Source: Symbiodinium natans (lineage: Eukaryota; Sar; Dinophyceae; Suessiales; Symbiodiniaceae). Taken from it: a stretch of DNA of 64,000 nt. The position numbers and the translations under genes are program-made. Location: assembly GCA_905221605.1 (NCBI GenBank), contig CAJNDS010002209.1, positions 210,164-274,163 of the forward strand. Direction: 5' to 3'. How positions within the stretch are numbered: position 1 is the stretch's first letter; the number at the start of each line of letters is the position of its first letter. The notes beneath the pieces were generated by a model. That model saw nothing but the letters and a program-made list of their open reading frames with translations, ran no database searches and was not told the origin of the DNA. Positions 55,997-64,000 of the stretch are shown piece by piece.

Positions 55997-57516
55997 ACCC
56001 TAAACCCTGCAACTGCGGGTTCCTGAAAACCCGCCCGGCTCGCGCGAGAGCTCCACAAGGAGGAGGTCCGTATGAGGGCAGAACCTGCCCGAAGCGCGGG
56101 TGCACTCTGAGAAAGGGTTTAGGGTTTAGGGTTTAGGGTTTAGGGTTTAGGCTTTAGGCTTTAGGCTTTAGGGTTTAGAACGAAGACAAGAACCATAGCA
56201 TAAGGACCCTAAACTGAGGCCTTTAGGGTTTGGGGTTTAGGGTTTAGGTTTTAGGGTTGTAAGGTCTCGGTATCAAGATGTTGGGAGGGCGAAGCTTGGA
56301 GTGCCTGTACCCGAAACCCCTTTAGGGCTTTTGGGGCTCCGGGACTCTCAGAAGGCTCTGTGGGATCCCCTCAAAAACGTGCCTTCGAGCCGCAGATAAA
56401 ACCACAGGACAACCTCGCCCAATCGCAAGATTCTAAACTCCCCTAAGCCCTAAACCCTAAACCCTAAACCCTAAACCCTAAAAGCCCTAAACCCTACGAG
56501 TACCACCGCCTCAAAGTGAGGCGGAGTGCTTGGCCCGGCGTGAGAAAGGGCAGCTTCGTGCTGTTCAGCTGCTGCCACCTCGGCTGCATGCGGTTGAGGG
56601 ATGCAGGGTTTGGGGTTTAGGGTTTAGGGTTTAGGAGTTTAGGGTTTAGGGCTTAGGCTTTAGGGTCTTGCATTTGTTAGAGGCCATTCTTCCGCAACTT
56701 AGGGGCATAGAGGCAATTTGGCGAACGCTAATAGCTGCCAGCTGCCACTCGTGCTGCCACAAGTGTCCGAAGGTGTGAACCTGCCATGCGGGTTGACCAG
56801 CGTAGTCACTATCCTGAAACTTGCTGGACCCAGGAATGGGAAGTGTCCCGATGCTGATGCTGGAACATGGCCCGGGCTGCTTTGAAGGTGAGCCAGTGGC
56901 ACCCGCGCTCTGTCAGGCCCAGGAGAAGACTCTCCATGATAGTTCCCTTGTTGCAGTGTTTCAAGGGTATTCAGGGGCCTTTTCAAGGATTTGGAGAGGG
57001 TTTTTGGGATATCTTCAGGATATACTGATTAGGGTGCCTGAGGACTTTTGGGGCTTTGAGGGCATCCGGATTCTTGGTCTTAAGGCATGCCTGCTCCGCA
57101 CCTGCGCAAACCCTGAGCCACAAAACCTCAAGCCTGATCCTCAGACAACCATGACCCCTCAGCAATCGCCGATAAGCTCCCCAAAAGCTGCCTCAGCCGA
57201 TTAAACCCAAAGCTCCTACATAAATCCTAAGCCCTAAACCCTAAAGTGGGGCCGTGTAAGTACAAATTTCTATCAGCAAATACATAGAACGAAATACTAC
57301 GAATCAACCCAAGCCCTAAACCCTGGCCCTAAAGCCTAGCCCTAAACCCTAGCCCTAAACCCTAGCCCTAAACCCTAAACACCAAAAAAGAGAAGTGGGT
57401 ACAGGCTAGGGCTTCTGGCCACTCCCCGCCCGCTGCACAGACGAGGCCAAGCAGAACATCACCTGGGGGGTCAGGGGGACTTAGGGTTGAACTAGCCATA
57501 GCCATATCCTTGCCTG

Positions 57517-57576
57517 GGGTTTAGGGTTTAGGGTTTAGGGTTTAGGGTTTAGGGTTTAGGGTTTAGGGTTTAGGGA
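57517..57576 (+). repeat. TTTAGGG array
   Basis: Eight to nine perfect units. Confidence 0.95.
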
Positions 57577-58275
57577 CCTAAATATGGGGCCCGTATAGGG
57601 GCTCGAGCAACCTTATTGTCGGGTCCTCGGAAGTATAGGGTAGGGTTTAATCGGCTTTCATCGGGCTTCATCGAGCTGTTAGAAGGGTTCACCAGGGTCT
57701 TAATAGGGTCCACGTGGGTGCTTCCCAAATTAGGGCGGCATGCCTTCTATACCCCATATAGAAAAAGAGATCCTGCAGGGTATCCGAACCCACCCTAAAC
57801 CCTAAACCCTAAACCCTAAACCCAGAGGAAAGGTTTTGGGATTCTGGGATTTCATGCTTCGAGGCTTGTAAGGCTTTGGGGGGTTGTAAGCCTTAGGGTT
57901 CAGGGTTTAACCTGCAAAGCACAGAAACAGTTTTGTGTGAATTGCAAGCAAGAAAGAGTGCAGGGCAAAGCCCAATACCCTGAGCCACGAACCGAAAACC
58001 CAAAGACCCTGAACCCTCAAACCTTAAAACCCTACACCCAAAGACCCTAAACCCCAAAACCCTAAACCCGAAGACCCCAACACCCTGAACCGCAGACCCA
58101 AGAAGGCCCCCACCCGAAACCCTAAACCCCAAACCCTAAACCCTAAACCCTCAACCCTCAACCCCCAACCCTAAACCCTAAACCCTAAACCCTCAACCCT
58201 AAACTCAGAGCGTCACAGCCGGATCTGGGCGTGCTCCCCTCGAGAAGCAAGCGAAGTGAGCAGGGAACCTGCGTT

Positions 58276-58593
58276 TTGGGGTTTAGGGTTTAGGGTTTAG
58301 GGGTTTAGGGTTTAGGGTTTGGGGTTTAGGGTTTGGGGTTTGGGGTTTAGGGTTTAGGGGTTTAGGGTTTGGGGTTTAGGGTTTGGGGTTTAGGGTTTTG
58401 GGGTTTGGGGTTTGGAGTTTAGGGGTTTAGGGGTTTAGGGGTTTAGGGGTTTAGGGGTTCAGGGGTTTTGGGGTTTAGGGGTTTCGGGGTTTAGGGGTTT
58501 AGGGGCTTGGGGGCTTAGGGGTTTAGGGGTTTAGGGGCTTAGGGGCTTAGGGGTTTAGGGGTTTAGGGGTTTCGGGGTTTAGGGTTTAGGGTG
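58276..58593 (+). repeat. TTTAGGG/TTTAGGGG array, longest in the window
   Basis: About 320 bp mixing TTTAGGG, TTTGGGG and the octamer TTTAGGGG. The octamer dominates from 58,420 onward. Confidence 0.95.
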
Positions 58594-58844
58594 AAGGTTT
58601 TGGGGGTTGAAGGCATTAGGGTTTAAGGGGTCTGTAGTGTGGCAAGGGTTGAATGGGGGCTTCAGGGCTCAAGGATTTCGAGGGCTTCGGGGTTTAAGGC
58701 CTTAAGGGTTTTGAGGATTTACGGGTTTTGGGGTTCATGGCTTCAGGCTTTTTAGTGCCTTGACAGAACCCGGTTCCATTCCTCTTAGTAGGGACTTAAG
58801 TGGCGCATTGCATCTCCTAACTGCATGACCTTTAGCTGCGACCC

Positions 58845-59078
58845 ATGGCGATGCAGATGGTCAGTGAAGGGACATGTTCACAGGCGACCTCCCTCCACCC
58901 CTCTCCGCCCCGTGCACCACGCGCGAAACCCTATGTACATCCCAACAAAGCAGAAGCAACTGCAGAACACTTCCGCTGCCTCCAGCGTCTCTGTGCAGAC
59001 GACTGCCTGCAGGAAGTTCAAGGATTCAGAGATTTTTGGCCTTTGGGGCCGTTTTGGGAGTCTAAGGTTCTAGGATAA
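58845..59078 (+). pseudogene. Possible degenerate J-domain fragment
   Basis: The frame contains VHPNKAEATAEHFRCLQRLC. J-domains (DnaJ family) carry HPD-K then A-T-F--LQ-AY--L. The spacing fits, but the essential HPD reads HPN (His at about 58,938), helix I is missing and the segment after Leu-Gln-Arg has lost the usual tyrosine. It is flanked by telomere-derived sequence. A chance resemblance is possible. Confidence 0.3.
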
Positions 59079-59910
59079 GGATTTAGGGGCCGCCGTAAGG
59101 TTGCACAGGGCAGGCATCTTCTGTTTATGAAGATCCACATAGCTCGCAACTAAGGAGAGTAGACCGTAACTTAACTTGTGTAGGGTTTAGGGGTTTATGG
59201 AACGCGTTATAAGAACAACAACTCCTATGACACTGGATGGCCAAACAAGCAAGCAGGTTGAAACAAGTGCAGACGGCTGATGCCGGGCAACACCAAACTC
59301 AGCGTGTTGCGTATACGGGCTTTGATTCCTCTCAAGCGCCCACCCTGAAACCCCCCACGTGTGTGAGAAACAATCTAAACCGCGAGGCTGGCGTTGAATG
59401 AAAACGACCCACGATCTGCACCAACCCGTGACACATGGATCCTGCACGATGGTCATTTATTTTCTTGATTGTAGTTTCAGGGTCATGGAAGAATCCTTAC
59501 TGCCCAAGGTCCCGAAACCCCAACAGCCTAGAAGACCCTAAACACTTAAACCCGAATACCCTAATACCCTAAACGCTAAAGCCTGAGGCCTAAACCCGAA
59601 AAAAAGCAGGACTTCAGAAACGCCTGAGCCCTGAGCGTGTGTTTGGCTTAAGGCTCAGGATCGGAAACCCCGAAGTCTTCAAAACCTTTGGCTTTGGGGG
59701 TCTTTGGGCTGTAGGGTTTAGACTTTAGGGTTTACATGTAGGCGAGGGTTAAAGCCTCCCTTAGGGTTTAGGGTTTGGGGTTGGGGGTTTAGGGTTTAGG
59801 GTTTAGGGAATAAAAATCTTAAGAACAGGGCTAGGGCTCGTCTTGCCCCAAACCCTTCTTCAACCCTTGCAGCCTGAAAGGCTTCAATGAAGCCTTTGGA
59901 AAGCCAGTGG

Positions 59911-59988
59911 AAACCCTAAACCCTAAACCATAAACCCTAAACCCTAGACCCTAAACCCTAAACCCTAAACCCTAAACCCTAAACCCTG
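59911..59988 (-). repeat. CCCTAAA array
   Basis: About 11 units with a CCATAAA and a CCCTAGA. A similar short array lies at 60,111-60,163. Confidence 0.95.
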
Positions 59989-60638
59989 CCTCCTCCAGGG
60001 CAACAGCCGCGGACTTCTCCCGGAGCAGGGCGGCCCCACAGCCCGTGACGAAGCGAGGCATCTGTGGAAAGGTGTCGGGTTCAGGGTTTGGAAGTGCAAG
60101 GCTGGCTGATAACCCTAAACCCTAAACCCTAAACCCTAAACCCTAAACCCTAAACCCTGAACCCTACAAACCCTGAACCCTAGAAATATAAAGCCCAAGC
60201 CCCATCGGGTTTAGGGCTTCCCCTGAAACTCCCCAAGTGCCTCCCGTTGCCGGGGGGGGGGGGGGGGGGGCCGAAACCCTCAACCCTAAACCCTAAACCC
60301 TAAACCAGGGTGAACCCTAAACTGGGGTGGGGGCTCTACTCTGCTGCCCTGAATCCCCAACCCTATAGACTTGTCTGCTTTGCGGGGTATGTAAGGGAAG
60401 TCTGACCCCTACGGAGGGTTGAGGGTTTAGGGCTTAGAGTTTAGGTTTAGGGTTTAGGGTTTAGGGTTGAGGGTTGAGGGTTGAGGGTTTAGGGTTCAGG
60501 GTTCAGGGTTGAGACTTTAGGGTTGATTCATTAAGGGAGATGGCGAGAGGGGAAGCTGGATTTGTAGGGTCGAGCATTCAGGGTACCTCATAGGCCTGGT
60601 CCCTTTTGGGGTTCCCTAAGACTCGGCCTCAATTTGGG

Positions 60639-60752
60639 TTTAGGGTTTAGGGTTTAGGGTTTAGGGTTTAGGGTTTAGGGTTTAGGGTTTAGGGTTTAGG
60701 GTTTAGGGTTTAGGGTTTAGGGTTTAGGGTCTAGGGTTTAGGGTTTAGGGGA
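60639..60752 (+). repeat. TTTAGGG array
   Basis: About 16 units with one TCTAGGG. A second array lies at 60,829-60,893. Confidence 0.95.
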
Positions 60753-61061
60753 ACCCCAACATGGCAGAGCTCTGGACCGCTTCTCTGCAGTCAATTGGGA
60801 GAGTGCAGTGCTTATAGGGCTTAGGGCTTAGGGTTTAGGGTTTAGGGTTTAGGGTTTAGGGTTTAGGGTTTAGGGTTTAGGATTTAGGGTCCCCAACCCC
60901 CCCCATGCCCAGTCGAAAGGGTACCTGTTTCGAGGTGCCGTAGAGGAGATCTGGAGGCTACGACACCCTACACCCTAAACTGGGCACGGGCCTTGCTGGG
61001 CTTTGCGACGACCAGACGTGTGGCTTGAACGGAGATTTCGCCGCAGGTGCTCAATGCCTCG

Positions 61062-61111
61062 AACCCTAAACCCTAAACCCTAAACCCTAAACCCTAAACC
61101 CTAAACCCTAA
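61062..61111 (-). repeat. CCCTAAA array
   Basis: Seven perfect units. Another array of about eight units lies at 61,593-61,648. Confidence 0.95.
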
Positions 61112-61369
61112 ACAAGTGAAGCCTCGGCCATTGAGCCAGGGCTGCTGCCTTCGACCCTTCAAACCAGTCCAGGTGCACCTGCTTCACGCGTGCACAGCCT
61201 CATGGCACGCCTTGAAAGCCTTGGAATGTATGTGGCCGTCTTCGGCTCGCCGGCAAAAACCCTAAACCCTCAACCCTCAACCCAGTTCAGGGTGGGAACT
61301 AGGACCCGAAGCCTACAACTGCCCGCCCGGAACCCCATCACCAAACCACCATCTTCCTGGTTCTTCGCA

Positions 61370-61470
61370 GGAATGAGGGAATGAAGTACCCTATATAATG
61401 CCCTAAATGGGGTGTGTGGTTTTTGTGATATATTATATGACGTACGTAAATTGATTCTCTCATTCCCTAG
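61370..61470 (+). mobile_element. Family E element E2
   Basis: Ends GGAATGAGGGAATGAAGTAC and TTCTCTCATTCCCTAG, with an AT-rich centre. Confidence 0.7.
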
Positions 61471-62547
61471 TGAGAGCCAGGGGGTAATTGGGCTTAGGGG
61501 CTTGCAACAGTTTAGATTTAGCCTTAGCCTCAAACCCTTAAGCCTCCACCACAGCTCAGGGTGTAAGTTATTTAGGCGTGCTGAGGGTTAAACCTAAACC
61601 CTAAACCCTAAACCCTAAACCCTAAACCCTAAACCCTAAACCCTAAGCCCTCAATTGCAGCTCCTTTTTAAAGGGGTACCGAAGTGTATGGTTAAGGCAA
61701 GACGATGAGGGCCTTAGGCACGCCAAAAGGAAAGGGGTCCAAGTAGGTCTTAGGGGTGGACCGGGGGGATGCTGAGGGTTTAGGGCTTTGGGGCTTAGGG
61801 TTTGGGGTTTAGGGTTTGGGTTTTGGGGGTTAGGGTTTGGGGTTTAGGGTTTAGGGTTTAGGGTTTAGGGCTTAGGGTTTACGGGGGTCGGGACCCACCT
61901 GGACCTCCTGGCCGTGGAAGGGCCTGATGGAGGGCTTTAGCTTGGAAGGTTTTGGGATGATGTTATACGGGTGTGGCTTGAGGGGCTTAGGGTGTAGGGT
62001 TTAGGGTTTAGGGTTAGGACGAGGAGACGCCCCAAATACCTGCAAGCTGCACCTTGAGGGGCTACTTCGGGGATGGTGGAAGGGAATCGGCTTCGGGTGT
62101 AGCCACTCCAACATTTCTTTCCCCCCGGTCAAGGTGCAGAAGCAAAGGCAACAAACAACAGTGACATCAGGACCCCAAACCCTAAACCCTAAACCCTAAC
62201 CCTAAACCCTAAACCCGAAACCCAAAGCTTCCTCCACGTAGAGCCCAGACAAGGAGAAGGGTTTAGGGCCTTAGGGTTTGGGTTTGGGGCTTGGGATATA
62301 TGGTTTAAGGTTTAGGGCTGAGGTTCTCCTCAGATCTTTGGTCCCCGAACCCTAAACCCTAAATCCTAAACCCTGAACCCCAAACCCTAAAACCTAAACC
62401 CCAAAGCCTAAACCCTAAACCCTAAACCCCAAACCCTAAACTCACCCAACTCCGCCACCGCCTACACAAACATCGGGTTTAGGGTTTAGGGTTTAGGGCC
62501 AAGGGGATATAAGCATCAGACAGACAGACGCAGCAGTAAATCACAAA

Positions 62548-62658
62548 CTTGGTAGCCCAGTCATCATATTATGATAAGGGCACCCTTTGTGGGGTTGGCT
62601 ACCTTATAAGGGAACCTTGAACGAAAAAAAGGGAAAAGTGTGCCACCGGGCTACCAAG
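62548..62658 (+). mobile_element. Family C element C5
   Basis: Ends CTTGGTAGCCCAGTCATC and GTGCCACCGGGCTACCAAG. Interior very close to C1. Confidence 0.85.
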
Positions 62659-62758
62659 AGAATGAATGCAACGAGCAAAACGCCCGCTGCCTGTCAAAAG
62701 AGGCGAGGGCCGGATCGCAAGCAACCTGCAACGTGACCACCTGGGATGCTGATTCTGG

Positions 62759-62865
62759 TTAGGGTTTAGGGTTTAGGGTTTAGGGTTTAGGGTTTAGGGT
62801 TTAGGGTTTAGGGTTTAGGGTTTAGGGTTTAGGGTTTAGGGTTTAGGGTTTAGGGTTTAGGGTTC
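62759..62865 (+). repeat. TTTAGGG array
   Basis: About 15 perfect units. Confidence 0.95.
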
Positions 62866-63299
62866 ACCCCGCACAGGTTCGGGGAAGACAGGGCTGAGGG
62901 CTTAGGGTATTTTCAGCCGGAAGTGCACCCCCGACTCTGCAAGGTCCAGAACACCCCCCCAAACCCTAAACCCTAAACCCTAAACCCCAAACCCTAAACC
63001 CTAAACCCTAAACCCCAAACCTTCCCCAGACCCCCGGAACAGAAGGGAAAAAGTGCGGCAGGCCTTGCAAGGCAGACCCTCGACCCCAAGGGATTTTAGA
63101 GTGTTTTTTGGGAGGGCTTTGGAGCTTCGGAATTGCAGGGTTTAGGGTTTCGGGTTTAGGGTTTGGGGTTTAGGGTTTACGGTGAAGTGCTCAATCTCAC
63201 ATCCCGGCCGCCGCTGCCAGCACTGGCGCGCCGCCCGGCGATGCAGAAGCGAGGCTGCCGAGGCGACGAAGGCAGGCCTTCGTCTGAGGTAGTTCCTAG

Positions 63300-63385
63300 T
63301 AGGGAATGAGGGTTTAGGGTTTAGGGTTTCGGGTTTAGGGTGCCCTACATGATCCGTTAAAGGGTATAGATAAGAACCAGGGCCG
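63300..63385 (+). mobile_element. Family E element E3, split by telomere repeat
   Basis: TAGGGAATGAG is followed by a telomeric block (63,310-63,343) and then GCCCTACATGATCCGTTAAA, which matches the interior of E1 (CATCCGTTAAAGGGTATG). The right end is missing. Confidence 0.65.
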
Positions 63386-64000
63386 TCGTTTCACAGGTCC
63401 CTCACGATCGCAATCTGGGCCCTAAACCCTGAACCCTAAACCCTAACCCTAAACCCTGACCCCAAAGACCTACCTTCTGCCGAACCCTTCAATTTAAAGA
63501 AAGCAGGGGAACACATTCGCCCTAGGGTTCGGGGCTGCGTGGACTGCCTGTGCCGTAATCGAAAATCCTTCTTCTAAACCACAAAAGCTCCAAAACCCCA
63601 AAGGTGTAGGGTTTTGGGTTTTGGGTTTAGGGTCCAAAAGCCCCAAGACCTTAGAGCTCCAAACCAAACGTAGGTTTTTTTATTATTTATTTATTTGTTT
63701 TATTTTCTTTTCTCTTTGGGGGGGGGGGGGCTTTGGAAAGCTAGGTTGCAATGAGACTTTACATGGTTCAGGGCGGAGGGCGGAGGCTTGTCGAGTCGAG
63801 TTGAGGCTTGACTTGGGCTTTCGGGGTTGTAGGGCTGAGGGTTCCCCGTTCAGATCCAACCAGGGTGGCAGGGGCTTGGGGGTGGGGGTGACGGTTTAGG
63901 CTTGCCCAAAACCCTAAGCCCTAAGCCCCTAAACCCTAAACCTCCAAACTCCTTATCTCCCAAACACCTAATCCTAAACCGCATCAAGCTTGGGGGCCCA

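Larger units (their letters stand above)
35952..64000. other. Gene-poor telomere-repeat mosaic, right flank
   Basis: Same composition as the left flank: telomeric blocks in both orientations, short inverted-repeat elements, GC-rich spacers and homopolymers. Longer non-telomeric stretches in which I see no identifiable gene are 40,630-40,840, 43,300-43,620, 45,560-45,980, 48,240-48,840, 49,150-49,800, 55,500-55,870, 56,660-57,230, 59,080-59,520 and 63,440-63,900. Confidence 0.8.

Noticed and set aside
1..64000. CRISPR-like interpretation of regularly repeated CCCTAAA blocks with unique spacers.
   Set aside because: Repeat units are 7-bp telomeric, both orientations occur, spacer lengths vary widely and the genes contain introns, so this is eukaryotic DNA.

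Overview
The window looks like nuclear DNA of a eukaryotic alga, most likely a dinoflagellate (possibly Symbiodiniaceae-like). This is an inference. It rests on telomere-type TTTAGGG/CCCTAAA repeats in both orientations throughout, intron acceptors followed by G (AG|G), all recognisable genes on one strand, and proteins that match no family I can name. Chromerids or another TTTAGGG-telomere lineage are not excluded. No bacterial operon, rRNA, tRNA or CRISPR was found.

Layout. Positions 1-24,018 and 35,952-64,000 are a gene-poor mosaic. It consists of interstitial telomeric blocks (20 to about 330 bp), GC-rich spacers of about 100 bp, homopolymer C/G tracts, microsatellites, and many short (about 100-130 bp) palindromic or terminal-inverted-repeat elements. 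I grouped these elements by eye into at least ten families (A-J). Several coding remnants lie in this mosaic: a SNF2-ATPase-like fragment (45,980-46,243, minus), a possible J-domain fragment (58,845-59,078, plus) and some unidentified open frames.

Positions 24,019-35,951 are different: gene-rich, with almost no telomeric repeat except one array at 27,055-27,235. The two edges carry matching imperfect terminal inverted repeats (48 bp, 41 matches) flanked by CA on both sides. I read the segment as one 11.9 kb mobile element. It carries four genes, all on the plus strand: a spliced Q-rich protein (25,173-26,395), a 335-aa basic/acidic protein (27,631-28,638), a spliced protein of about 1,150 aa (29,141-32,981) and a 154-aa coiled-coil protein (34,564-35,028). 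None shows a transposase, polymerase, protease or capsid motif that I recognise. A deleted partial copy of the large gene lies downstream of it (33,626-33,875), which suggests recombination among related copies. This element is the best candidate for an undescribed system.

The surrounding mosaic records recent mobility. Two 120-bp family D elements differ at one base, sit in opposite orientation 37 kb apart and are flanked by TA; one lies inside a TTTAGGG repeat. One family C element is nested in a family A element with a TATA duplication. Telomeric blocks interrupt members of families E and F, and three telomeric blocks are flanked by direct repeats of unique sequence, as expected if telomeric DNA was inserted at breaks.
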